A program made the position numbers and the translations under genes. Of a stretch of 64,000 nucleotides of DNA, positions 54,783 to 62,988 are shown piece after piece. This DNA is from Rhodobacterales bacterium 32-67-9 (lineage in GTDB: Bacteria; Pseudomonadota; Alphaproteobacteria; Rhodobacterales; Rhodobacteraceae). Where the stretch lies: assembly GCA_002280515.1 (NCBI GenBank), contig NCEA01000018.1, positions 43,900 through 107,899 of the forward strand. Direction: 5' to 3'. Position 1 is the first letter of the stretch; the number at the start of each line of letters is the position of its first letter. The notes beneath the pieces are model-generated. The model saw only the letters and a list, made by a program, of their open reading frames with translations. It did no database searches and had not been told where the DNA came from.

Positions 54783-56275
54783 CGCGTTTCTCCAAGCGCA
54801 TGGGCAATGTCGCGCGTCTGGGCGTAGAGGCGCTGGAACTGGGTGTGGGCGGCGACATATGCTTCCGCATCCGTCGCCGCGACCTCGTGTGTGGGCGGGT
54901 TCCATCGGCTGATATCGGACCTTTCGACCCGGCCCGTCGCGACAGCGGCAAGGAAGGCGTCGCCGTAGCTCGCGCCGAGGGTGATCCCGCTCAGGATCTG
55001 GCCGATCCGCCCGATGTCCGAGGTCGCCTGCAGCCAGACCGCGTTCTTCGTACCGCCGCCGACGGCGAGAATGCGAGCGGGCGGTTGGCCGATCTCGCGG
55101 AAGGTGTCGATGACATGGGCGGTGCCATGGGCGATGCCTTCGAGGGTCGCGCGGTAGAGATCACCACGCTCATGCGTGAGGTCGAGGCCGAAGATCGCCC
55201 CCTTTGCCTTCGGATCGTGGATCGGCGTGCGCTCGCCGGAGAAATACGGCAGGACCAGAAGCCCCTTGGCAGCCTTCGGGCTCGCCGCGGCCTCTGCCGC
55301 GAGCGTGGCGAAGGCGGTTTCCGCAGGCAGGTCGCGGGCGAACTGGTCGCGGAACCAGTGGGTCAGCGTGCCGGAGGTCGCGAGCCCGGCCATCGAGGCG
55401 TGTTCGCCCGGAAAGAGCCAGGGCGCGTACCAGAGGCGGGCGTCGGCGACGCGGGCTTCGGTTCGCTGGATGATGAAGATGGTGGAGCCGTACATCATCA
55501 TCATGTCGCCGGGATCGCGAAGCCCGACGCTGATCGCCTCGGCCGCCGCGTCGATCGTGCCGCAGGTGACGGGTGTACCGACGGCAAGCCCGGTCTCGGC
55601 CGCCGCCGCCGCCGTCACATGGCCGGCGATCCCGGTCGACCACATCAGGCGCGGCAGGTGATCCGGCCCGATGATACCGGGGGCCATGTCGAAGGCCCAG
55701 TCGAGCCGGCCGACGTCGTAGAAGGGCGAAAAGCTTGCCGCCGTGTAATGGTCGATCACATAGGCGCCGGTCAGCCGGAAGGTCACGTAGCTTGTCGAGG
55801 TCAGGATCTTCGCGGTCTTGGCGAAGAGGTCCGGGCGATTCCGCGCAAGCCAGAGGATCTTCGGCCCGACCGACTGCGAGGTCAGCGCATTGCCGCAGCG
55901 CGCGAGGATCGTCGCGGCGCCGATGCTGGCGGTCAGCTCGTCGATCTCCCGTGCCGCGCGGGTGTCGACGCCGTAGAGGACGCCGTTCATCAGCGGCCGG
56001 CCGTCGTCGTCGACGGGCAGCATGCAGGGGCCGATGGCGCTTGTGGCGACGGCGGCGATCCGGTCCGCCGCGATGCCGGACGTGCGGAGAAGCTCCTTCG
56101 TGATGTAGACGAAATCGCCCCACCAATCCTCCTCGGCCCGGTGTTCGGCCCAGCCGGCCTGCGGCACCAGTAGTTTGTGCGGCCGGGCGGCCGACGTGAC
56201 GATCCGGCCGTCGCCATCAACCAGCACGCCTTTCGATTCGAAGGTGCCGATATCGACCCCGAGCGTGTAGCTCAT
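54779..56275 (-). CDS. FGGY family carbohydrate kinase
   Basis: 498 residues. LGVDIGTFESKGVLVDGDGRIV (phosphate 1), the substrate-binding first half, YGSTIFIIQRTEA and GTLTHWFRDQF, then ILAVGGGTKNAVWLQATSDI (adenosine motif) and GASYGDAFLAAVATG. Closest in style to xylulokinases and L-fuculokinase-like proteins; the sugar cannot be told. Coupled by overlap to the M42 gene upstream and the SIS gene downstream. Confidence 0.9.
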   Translation of the reverse strand: MSYTLGVDIGTFESKGVLVDGDGRIVTSAARPHKLLVPQAGWAEHRAEEDWWGDFVYITKELLRTSGIAADRIAAVATSAIGPCMLPVDDDGRPLMNGVLYGVDTRAAREIDELTASIGAATILARCGNALTSQSVGPKILWLARNRPDLFAKTAKILTSTSYVTFRLTGAYVIDHYTAASFSPFYDVGRLDWAFDMAPGIIGPDHLPRLMWSTGIAGHVTAAAAAETGLAVGTPVTCGTIDAAAEAISVGLRDPGDMMMMYGSTIFIIQRTEARVADARLWYAPWLFPGEHASMAGLATSGTLTHWFRDQFARDLPAETAFATLAAEAAASPKAAKGLLVLPYFSGERTPIHDPKAKGAIFGLDLTHERGDLYRATLEGIAHGTAHVIDTFREIGQPPARILAVGGGTKNAVWLQATSDIGRIGQILSGITLGASYGDAFLAAVATGRVERSDISRWNPPTHEVAATDAEAYVAAHTQFQRLYAQTRDIAHALGETR

Positions 56276-57372
56276 GGCGCGGGCCCGTCGCGGCCGAGCG
56301 CAAAACCGGGGCCGATCCGGGCGAGCGCGGCGTCAAGCAGGTCAGCCAGCGCCGCAAGGTCGGCAAGGTCACAAACCTCGAGGCTAGAATGCGAGGCGCG
56401 CATCGGGAAACCGACGTCGATGGCGACGCAGCCCTCGCCGACAAGCTGGACATAGGAGAGGTCGGTCAGCACACCGACCTGGGCCGAGCGTTGCAGCGGG
56501 ATGGCTTTCGCCGCCGCCGCATCCTCGAAAAGCCGGACGGCGGAGGGGTGCGGGATGACGCCGTTCAGCGTGCCACGACCGTGGAAGGAATAAAGGCTTA
56601 TGCCGGGGCCGCCGCCCAGCAGCATCTCGCCCCGGTCTGCCATGTCGGGTGTATCGGTGGCGAGCATGAGGTCGATCTGGATTGCGATGTCGGGTGCGAG
56701 CGTCTGCGCCGCTACGAGGGCGCCGCGCAGGTTGAACTCTTCCTGAACCGACCAGACCGCGTGGACCGTCGGCCCGCCACCCCGTCGCGCGAGTCGTCGG
56801 GCGAGGTCGAGCAGCACCGCGCAGCCGGCACGGTCGTCGATGCTGGTCCCGGCGATGCGATTGCCGGCGAGCGGCAGGACATTCGGCCGGTAGGTGACGG
56901 GCGTGCCGATGCGGATCCCGGCCGCCTCGACCGCCGCCTTGGAGCCGTGCCCGGTGTCGATCACGATGTCCGCCGTCGCGACGACATGCATCTTCTCGTC
57001 GGGCCGGGTCGCGTGGTGCGCCTTGTTGAGGATGACGCCCGGCACATCGCGGCTCTCACCAACGCAGAGGAGGACTGCCTGCGAGGCCAGCGCCCGGTCA
57101 GGCACACCGCCAAGGCGTTCGACCCGGATCAGGCCGTCGGCCTCGATCTTGCGGACGATGAAGCCCAACTGGTCCATATGGGTGAAGACCATGACTGACG
57201 GTGCCTTCGGGTCGCCCGCGAAAGTCGCGATCAGGTTGCCCATGCGGTCCGAACGGCTCTCGATCCCGTCGGCGGCGAGGGCCGCCGCGAGATGGCGGCG
57301 TACCCGGTCCTCGTGCCCCGACAGGCCGGGGATCAGCATGAGGTCGGTCAGATTCTGACGGAGCGTTTCCAT
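56272..57372 (-). CDS. M42 family metallopeptidase-like protein (SgcX/FrvX-like)
   Basis: 366 residues. LMLIPGLSGHEDRVRRHLAAAL is the M42 N-terminus, followed by VFTHMDQLGFIVRKI (first metal His-x-Asp), TSIDDRAGCAVLLDLARRL (bridging Asp), SVQEEFNLRGALVAA (catalytic Glu pair) and MRASHSSLEVCDLADL (last metal His). M42 proteins in sugar operons (SgcX, FrvX, YsdC) were annotated as glucanases but have the aminopeptidase fold; their role there is unknown. ATG 57372 overlaps the SgcQ-like stop; a GTG at 57375 is also possible. Confidence 0.88.
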   Translation of the reverse strand: METLRQNLTDLMLIPGLSGHEDRVRRHLAAALAADGIESRSDRMGNLIATFAGDPKAPSVMVFTHMDQLGFIVRKIEADGLIRVERLGGVPDRALASQAVLLCVGESRDVPGVILNKAHHATRPDEKMHVVATADIVIDTGHGSKAAVEAAGIRIGTPVTYRPNVLPLAGNRIAGTSIDDRAGCAVLLDLARRLARRGGGPTVHAVWSVQEEFNLRGALVAAQTLAPDIAIQIDLMLATDTPDMADRGEMLLGGGPGISLYSFHGRGTLNGVIPHPSAVRLFEDAAAAKAIPLQRSAQVGVLTDLSYVQLVGEGCVAIDVGFPMRASHSSLEVCDLADLAALADLLDAALARIGPGFALGRDGPAP

Positions 57373-58184
57373 CACCGGCCCCGACGTACCGCGCGGGCGC
57401 GCGCCATGAAATCCGCCGCCCGGTCGGGATCGACCGGCTTCCAGGTGTCGCCGTCCTGCTTAAGCGCCGAACCGACGATGCAGCCGTCGGCAACGCGCAG
57501 CACCTCGGCCACGGTCGCGTGTTTCACCCCAGTGTTTGCCAGGACCGGCGTGTCGGGCAGCACGGCCTTCACCGCTTCGAGGTCTTCCATCCGCGCGGCT
57601 TCGCCGGTGATCTGGCCAGAGACGAGAACCGCGTCAGGGATCGAGGAAAATACGGCGGAGCGCGCCCGGTCTGGCAGGGGCCTGCGGTCGAGGCTGTCGG
57701 CGAACTCGGCCGATATGTTGTAGAGCATCGCCACGTCGCTCGCGCCGAGCCGGTCGCGGTAGCGCATGGCCCGGCCCGCGTCAGGCGCCCAGTGGCCCAT
57801 GTCGCTTGCGTAGGTGCCGGTGAAGATCTCGCGCACGAACCGGGCGCCGGTCGCGGCCGCCAGGGCCAGCGTCGCCATCGGGTCCCAGAGGACATTGACG
57901 CCGAAGGGCACGGTGATCTCGGGCCGGAGCCGCCCGATCACATAGGCCATCGTCGCGGTCGAGGCGGTGTCGACATCAAATTCGTAAGGGCGGTCGTTTT
58001 CATTGCCGAACATGACCGCGTCGAAGCCCGCGTTCTGCAAAGCGTGAAGGTCGGCGCGGCAGCCGTCTATGAGACCGTCGATCCCGGCTTCGGCATCATG
58101 GAGCGGGCTGCCCGGAAGTGCTCCGAAATGCACCATGGCGATCACCGGCTTGCCGTCGCCGAAAACGGCCCTGAATTTCCTCAT
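57372..58184 (-). CDS. BtpA/SgcQ family protein
   Basis: 270 residues, TIM-barrel BtpA family: VIAMVHFGALPGSPLHD, FDAVMFGNENDRPY, ITVPFGVNVLWDPMATLALAAATGARFVREIFTG, VLANTGVKHATV. In E. coli the homologue SgcQ stands in the sgc sugar operon with the M42 protein SgcX, just as here. The biochemical activity is not established. First gene of the minus-strand unit SgcQ-SgcX-kinase-SIS, driven from the operator-containing gap at 58185-58285. Confidence 0.88.
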   Translation of the reverse strand: MRKFRAVFGDGKPVIAMVHFGALPGSPLHDAEAGIDGLIDGCRADLHALQNAGFDAVMFGNENDRPYEFDVDTASTATMAYVIGRLRPEITVPFGVNVLWDPMATLALAAATGARFVREIFTGTYASDMGHWAPDAGRAMRYRDRLGASDVAMLYNISAEFADSLDRRPLPDRARSAVFSSIPDAVLVSGQITGEAARMEDLEAVKAVLPDTPVLANTGVKHATVAEVLRVADGCIVGSALKQDGDTWKPVDPDRAADFMARARAVRRGR

Positions 58185-58252
58185 CTGTCGTTCCCTTTAT
58201 GGCATTTCGTTGCCGAGACTAGCGTGGAAAGGATTGGCCCCCAAGTGATTCA

Positions 58253-58267
58253 TGCTAGCATGTTAGT
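58253..58267. promoter_or_regulatory. operator TGCTAGCATGTTAGT, site 2
   Basis: Differs from site 1 by a single base. It lies between the divergent SgcQ-like and aldo/keto reductase genes, 19 bases before the latter's start, where it would block a plus-strand promoter. Same spacing logic as site 1. Confidence 0.7.
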
Positions 58268-58285
58268 GGAATCCCGGAGGTATGG

Positions 58286-59314
58286 ATGACCCTTGCGACA
58301 CGGCACTGGGACAGGCTCGGCAACGGCGGGCTCGACTTCACCGAACTGGGCTTCGGCGGCGCGCCGCTTGGCAATCTCTACCGGGCGATTTCGGAGGCGG
58401 AGGCCGAGGCGATCCTCGACGCGGCCTGGGCGGCGGGCGTGCGCTATTTCGACACCGCGCCGCTTTACGGCTTCGGCCTGTCGGAGACGCGGCTGAACCG
58501 TTTCCTGCGCGGCAAGAGGCGCGACGACTACGTGCTCTCGACCAAGGTCGGGCGGTTGCTTCGGGCGGTGCCGGAAGCGCAGCGCGACGGCATCGGCAAG
58601 TGGTTCGACGTGCCGAACCGGGCCGAGGTCTACGATTACGGCTATGACGCGGTCTACCGCTCCCTGGAGGTCTCGCTGGAGCGGCTGGGTCTGGACCGGG
58701 TCGACATCCTCTATGCCCATGACCTTGACGTCTTCAACCACGGCTCGCAGGCGGCGCTCGACGCGCGGCTTGCGGACTTCATGGCGGGCGGTTACCGGGC
58801 GCTGGTGGAGATGCGCGATCAGGGGGTGATCCGCGCCTTTGGGGCGGGGATCAACGAATGGCAACCCTGCCAGTGGATGGCCGAGCGCGGCGATTTCGAC
58901 CTTTTCCTTCTTGCCGGGCGCTATACGCTTCTGGAGCAGGAGGCGCTGGAAAGCTTCCTGCCGCTCTGCGCGGTGCGGGGGATCGGCATCGTCATCGGCG
59001 GGCCCTACAACTCCGGCATTCTCGCCACCGGCGCGCGGCCCGGCGCCTTCTACAACTACGATCCTGCCCCGCCCGAGATACTGGACAGGGTGGCGCGGAT
59101 CGAGGCGGTCTGCGCCCGTCACGGGGTGCGGATGGTCGATGCGGCGTTCCAGTTCCCGCTCTGTCATCCCTCGGTGGTCTCGGTCATTCCGGGCGGCCAG
59201 CGCGTCGCGGAGGTGAGGGCCAATCTCGAAGCCGCGACGGCCAGAGTTCCGGCGGCACTCTGGGCCGATCTCAAGGCCGAGGGGCTGATGCGCAGCGACG
59301 CGCCGGTAGGGTGA
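58286..59314 (+). CDS. aldo/keto reductase, sugar 1-dehydrogenase type
   Basis: 342 residues. Tetrad residues: YFDTAPLYG (Asp 56, Tyr 61), VLSTKVGR (Lys 87) and ILYAHDLD (His about 144). It resembles D-threo-aldose / L-fucose 1-dehydrogenases, which oxidise the free sugar to the lactone with NAD(P). This fits the lactonase, dehydratase and SDR genes that follow. CGGAGG lies five bases before ATG 58286; another ATG four bases earlier is out of frame. Confidence 0.87.
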   Translation: MTLATRHWDRLGNGGLDFTELGFGGAPLGNLYRAISEAEAEAILDAAWAAGVRYFDTAPLYGFGLSETRLNRFLRGKRRDDYVLSTKVGRLLRAVPEAQRDGIGKWFDVPNRAEVYDYGYDAVYRSLEVSLERLGLDRVDILYAHDLDVFNHGSQAALDARLADFMAGGYRALVEMRDQGVIRAFGAGINEWQPCQWMAERGDFDLFLLAGRYTLLEQEALESFLPLCAVRGIGIVIGGPYNSGILATGARPGAFYNYDPAPPEILDRVARIEAVCARHGVRMVDAAFQFPLCHPSVVSVIPGGQRVAEVRANLEAATARVPAALWADLKAEGLMRSDAPVG

Positions 59315-59319
59315 CGGCG

Positions 59320-60174
59320 ATGGAGAGGATCGACGCGCATCAACACTACTGGAACCCCGCGAGGGGCGATTACGACTGGATGCCGAAGGACGATCCGGTG
59401 CTCGCGCGGGTCTACGGTCCGGCCGACCTTGCGCCGGAGCTTGCGGCGCAGGGCATCGGGCGGACCGTTCTCGTGCAGGCGGCGGCGACGGTGGCCGAGA
59501 CGGACTACCTGCTCGGCATCGCCGATGCGACACCTTCGGTGGCCGGGGTCGTCGGATGGGTGGATTTCGAGCGACCCGAAGACCGGGCTGTTCTGGAACG
59601 GCTGGCGGGGCATCCGAAGTTCCTCGGGGTGCGGCCGATGATCCAGGACATTCCCGACGTCGACTGGTTGCTGCGCGAGGATGTCCAATGGGGTTTCCAG
59701 GCGATCACGGATCTCGGGCTCAGCTTCGATGCATTGGGGTTTTCCAGACATCTTGGGAATTTTCTGGAAATCCTGAAGCGATATCCGGAGATACGGGTGG
59801 TTCTCGATCATTGCATGAAACCCGCGATCCGCAGCCACTCGCCCGAAGTCTACGGCCCCTGGGCCGAGGGCATGACGCGGCTGGCGGAAGAGACCGGGGC
59901 CTGCGTGAAGCTCTCAGGACTGGTGACCGAGGCGCGGGAGGGTTGGACGGTGGAAAACCTGCGTCCCTACGCAGACCATGTCCTCGCCGCCTTCGGGCCG
60001 GAGCGGGTCATGTGGGGATCGGACTGGCCGGTTTGCCGGCTGCGTTGTGAGTATTCGGACTGGCTGCGGGCGGCGGAGGCGCTGACTGCGGGGTTGAGCA
60101 ATCCGGACCGGGCGCGGGTCTTCGGCGGGACGGCGGCGGAATTCTACCGGCTTGGGCCAAATTCGGCTGGCTGA
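59320..60174 (+). CDS. amidohydrolase family lactonase (COG3618)
   Basis: 284 residues. RIDAHQHYWNPARGDYDWM (metal His-x-His), VLDHCMKPAI, CVKLSGLVTEA and RVMWGSDWPVCRL (catalytic Asp). This is the 2-pyrone-4,6-dicarboxylate lactonase / L-fucono-1,5-lactonase group, which opens sugar lactones. GTG 59311, overlapping the previous stop, is an alternative start. Step two of the proposed route. Confidence 0.87.
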   Translation: MERIDAHQHYWNPARGDYDWMPKDDPVLARVYGPADLAPELAAQGIGRTVLVQAAATVAETDYLLGIADATPSVAGVVGWVDFERPEDRAVLERLAGHPKFLGVRPMIQDIPDVDWLLREDVQWGFQAITDLGLSFDALGFSRHLGNFLEILKRYPEIRVVLDHCMKPAIRSHSPEVYGPWAEGMTRLAEETGACVKLSGLVTEAREGWTVENLRPYADHVLAAFGPERVMWGSDWPVCRLRCEYSDWLRAAEALTAGLSNPDRARVFGGTAAEFYRLGPNSAG

Positions 60175-60198
60175 AGGGGTGTAAACTCACCTTGGGCC

Positions 60199-60546
60199 TC
60201 AGGGTCCGGAGATGAGTCTCAGGACCGTGTCTCCGCCCGCCGTTGCGGCCTTTGCCACGAGGCGTACGGGGGCCAGGGCCTGATTGCCGCCGTTTCCGAC
60301 AAAGGCGTAGCGGGCCGATTCGCCGAGACCTGGAAGCGTGATCGCCACGTCCAGCATCCGTGCAAATGCGCGGAGTTCGTACGGCTAGTATTCGACGGAG
60401 ATGTCGCGGGCGGGATCGTAGTCGGCCATCTCGGCGTATGCGGCAATGGTGGCATTCCTCATCCGCTGGCAATCAGCCTGGAAGGCATAGTCGAACCCGT
60501 CCTGCCCCATCCAGAGCGCCATCCGCCGCCCAAGCCGCCCGTGCAT
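60199..60546 (-). pseudogene. remnant of a sugar isomerase (xylose-isomerase-like barrel)
   Basis: On the minus strand an open piece from 60546 reads MALWMGQDGFDYAFQAD and AYAEMADYDPARDISVEY, then TAG (60385-60387), then PYELRAFARMLDVAITLPG and on to TGA at 60199. The segment WMGQDGFDY...ISVEYKP is typical of L-rhamnose-type and related sugar isomerases (ISIEYKPNEPRSF), with TAG replacing the Lys codon. The N-terminal barrel and the metal-binding end are missing, and the last 40 residues do not resemble the family. It lies between the lactonase and GntR genes, so a sugar isomerase was probably once part of this cluster. Confidence 0.6.
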
Positions 60547-60648
60547 CGAGCCCGCGTTTCGTCTCGCCGGTGGCGGAGCGGCGGATGCGTGGTCGGGATA
60601 GTTTAGGTCGGGGGCGTCTGCATCCGTTGGTCCATCCGCAGGTTCGCG

Positions 60649-61383
60649 TCAGTCGGGGTCGAAGAGGTCGGGTCGTTCGCGTTCGAGGGGCACGAGGAAT
60701 TTCATGAGCTGACGGAGGTGCCACCGCATTTCCTCCCGCGCGCGGTCGGGGTCGCGCGCCTCGAGCGCGTCGAGGATCGCCTGATGTTCCTTGAGTGTCG
60801 CGGCGACGCGGCCGGGCACCGGCAACACCTGCTGGCGGGCGCGGTTGACGTGAAGCCAGGCGGATTCCGCGACCTGGCCAAGCTTGCGATAGCCGGTGAA
60901 CGACAGCAGCATTGCGTGCATCTCGGCATCTAGCTTGTAGAAGCCGGCGAAGTCGGCATCCTCCACCAGCGCTTCCTGCACACGGATGTTGCGGCGGAGC
61001 TGGACGAGCTGGTCTTCGGTCATCGCCGGCGCGATCATCTCGATAGCGGCCAGTTCGATCGCCTCGCGCAGGAACGCGCCTTCGCGGATCTCTGCCATCG
61101 AGAAGCGGGCGACGAAGGTGCCGGCCTGCGGCACCACGTCGACCAGGCCTTCAGTGGCGAGCCGCGCGATCGCTTCGGAAACCGGCGAGCGGGAGACGCC
61201 GAGCTCCGCGCAGATATCACCCTTGCGCAGCAGTTCGCCGGGGCGGTAGGCCAGTTGCAGGATTGCCTCGCGCAGCGACTGATAGGTGCGCGCCGCCAGC
61301 GAACCCGAGAAGAGGTCGAGCTTGCGAAGCCGGGGGGCGGAGGGAGTTCTCTCTTGCGGTTCCACGTCGGGCCTATGTAACAT
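60649..61383 (-). CDS. GntR family regulator, FadR subfamily
   Basis: 244 residues. Winged HTH: TYQSLREAILQLAYRPGELLRKGDICAELGVSRSPVSEAIARLATEGLVDVVPQAG; then an FCD ligand domain with conserved metal-type residues (EMHAMLLSFTGYRKL; HQAILDALEARDPDRAREEMRWHLRQLM). The ATG at 61383 lies inside the operator, so GTG 61365 may be the true start. By position and operator sharing it controls all the surrounding sugar units, most likely as a repressor released by a pathway acid. Confidence 0.88.
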   Translation of the reverse strand: MLHRPDVEPQERTPSAPRLRKLDLFSGSLAARTYQSLREAILQLAYRPGELLRKGDICAELGVSRSPVSEAIARLATEGLVDVVPQAGTFVARFSMAEIREGAFLREAIELAAIEMIAPAMTEDQLVQLRRNIRVQEALVEDADFAGFYKLDAEMHAMLLSFTGYRKLGQVAESAWLHVNRARQQVLPVPGRVAATLKEHQAILDALEARDPDRAREEMRWHLRQLMKFLVPLERERPDLFDPD

Positions 61384-61397
61384 GTTAGCATGTTAGT
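61376..61397. promoter_or_regulatory. double operator, site 3 (TAACATGTTA overlapping TTAGCATGTTAGT)
   Basis: Two overlapping copies of the palindromic half-sites found at 49805 and 58253 lie between the divergent GntR and dehydratase genes. The right-hand copy, TTAGCATGTTAGT (61385-61397), matches 12 of 13 bases of site 2. The doubled site suggests tight autoregulation. Confidence 0.7.
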
Positions 61398-61451
61398 GTG
61401 GACCGGATGGCTGTCAAGCACTCCGGCCGCCTCGCTCCGCGGAGATGCTAT

Positions 61452-62978
61452 ATGACTGAGCCTGCCGCAAGGACCATCCGCCTGCATCCGGGCGACAATG
61501 TCGTCATCGCGCTTTCCGACCTTGCTGCGGGTGCCGAGGCGCCGGGGGTCCCGGTGCCGCTGACCCAGCCGGTGCCCCGCGGGCACAAGATCGCCGTCCG
61601 GGCGCTTTCGAAAGGTGAAAACATCCTGCGCTATGGCCAGATCATCGGCGCGGCGACCGAGGACATTCCGGCGGGCGCGCATGTCCACAGCCACAACCTC
61701 GGTATGAGCGGGCACAGCGAGGACTACGCCCATGCGTCGGCCAATACGCCGCTGCCGCCGGTGGAGGACGGGCGGACCTTCCTCGGTTATCGCCGCGCCG
61801 ACGGTCGTGTGGGCACGCGCAACTACCTCGGCATTCTCACCTCTGTGAACTGTTCGGGCAGCGTCGCGCGTTTCATCGCCGAGGCGGCGGAGAAGGCGCC
61901 CTGGCTCGCCGATCTCGCCCATGTCGACGGCGTCGTGCCCATCGTCCACGGCACTGGCTGCGGAATGTCCGGGGTGAACGAGGGCTACCGGACCCTGTTT
62001 CGCACGCTGCAGGGCTATGCCCGCAATCCGAATTTCGGCGGCATCCTGCTGGTCGGTCTCGGCTGCGAGGTGATGCAGATCGCCGATCTGGTCGGGCAAG
62101 GGCGGCTCCGCGCGGGCGGCAACTTCCGCTACATGACGATCCAGCAGACCGGCGGCACACGCGCGACGATCGAGGCGGGACTTGCCAGGCTGCGCGAGAT
62201 GGGGGCGGAGGCGAATGCCGCCCGGCGCGAGCCGGCACCGCTGAGCGAGTTGACCATCGGCCTGCAATGCGGCGGCTCTGACGGCTATTCCGGCATCACC
62301 GCGAACCCGGCGCTCGGCGCGGCCTCGGACCTGCTGGTGCGCCACGGCGGCACCACGATCCTTTCGGAGACGCCGGAAATCTACGGGGCCGAGCATCTTC
62401 TGACCCGCCGCGCGGTCAGCCGGGAGGTCGGCGAAAAGCTCATCGAGCGGATTCGCTGGTGGGAAGACTACACCGCCCGCAACGAGGGCGAGATGGACAA
62501 CAACCCCTCGCCCGGCAACAAGCGGGGCGGGCTGACGACGATCCTTGAAAAGTCGCTTGGTGCCGTGGCGAAGGGCGGCACCGCGCCGCTTGCCGGGGTC
62601 TACAAGTTCGCCGAGCCGATCGACACCAAGGGTTTCGTCTACATGGACAGCCCCGGTTACGATCCCTGTTCGGTCACCGGCCAGATCGCCTCCGGCGCCA
62701 ACCTCATCGCCTTCACGACGGGGCGCGGATCGGTCTCAGGCTACAAGCCGGTGCCCTGCTACAAGCTCGCCACCAATTCCGAGATGCACGCGCGGATGGA
62801 AGAGGACATGGACATCAACTGCGGCGACATCGTCAGCGCAGGCATGAGCGTCGAAGAAAAGGGGCGACAGATCTTCGAGGACCTGATCCGCGTCGCCTCG
62901 GGCGAACGGACAAAGAGCGAGGCGCTGGGCTTTGGCGGCGCGGAATTCGTGCCGTGGCAGATTGGCGCGGTGATGTGA
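61452..62978 (+). CDS. UxaA family sugar-acid dehydratase (altronate/galactarate dehydratase type)
   Basis: 508 residues from ATG 61452. N-terminal SAF domain (IRLHPGDNVVIALSDLAAGA; VPRGHKIAVRAL), then the UxaA core: LGYRRADGRVGTRNYLGILTSVNCSGSVA, HGTGCGMSG, GLQCGGSDGYSGITANPALG, MDNNPSPGNKRGGLTTILEKSLGAV. Fe(II)-type dehydratases that turn aldonates into 2-keto-3-deoxy acids. Given the neighbours, L-fuconate or a related aldonate is the likely substrate. Confidence 0.88.
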   Translation: MTEPAARTIRLHPGDNVVIALSDLAAGAEAPGVPVPLTQPVPRGHKIAVRALSKGENILRYGQIIGAATEDIPAGAHVHSHNLGMSGHSEDYAHASANTPLPPVEDGRTFLGYRRADGRVGTRNYLGILTSVNCSGSVARFIAEAAEKAPWLADLAHVDGVVPIVHGTGCGMSGVNEGYRTLFRTLQGYARNPNFGGILLVGLGCEVMQIADLVGQGRLRAGGNFRYMTIQQTGGTRATIEAGLARLREMGAEANAARREPAPLSELTIGLQCGGSDGYSGITANPALGAASDLLVRHGGTTILSETPEIYGAEHLLTRRAVSREVGEKLIERIRWWEDYTARNEGEMDNNPSPGNKRGGLTTILEKSLGAVAKGGTAPLAGVYKFAEPIDTKGFVYMDSPGYDPCSVTGQIASGANLIAFTTGRGSVSGYKPVPCYKLATNSEMHARMEEDMDINCGDIVSAGMSVEEKGRQIFEDLIRVASGERTKSEALGFGGAEFVPWQIGAVM

Positions 62979-62988
62979 GGAGATGGTG

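Noticed and set aside
58250-59533. 427-codon minus-strand frame opposite the aldo/keto reductase and lactonase
   Set aside because: Shadow of two clear plus-strand enzymes; begins and ends without regard to ribosome-binding sites.
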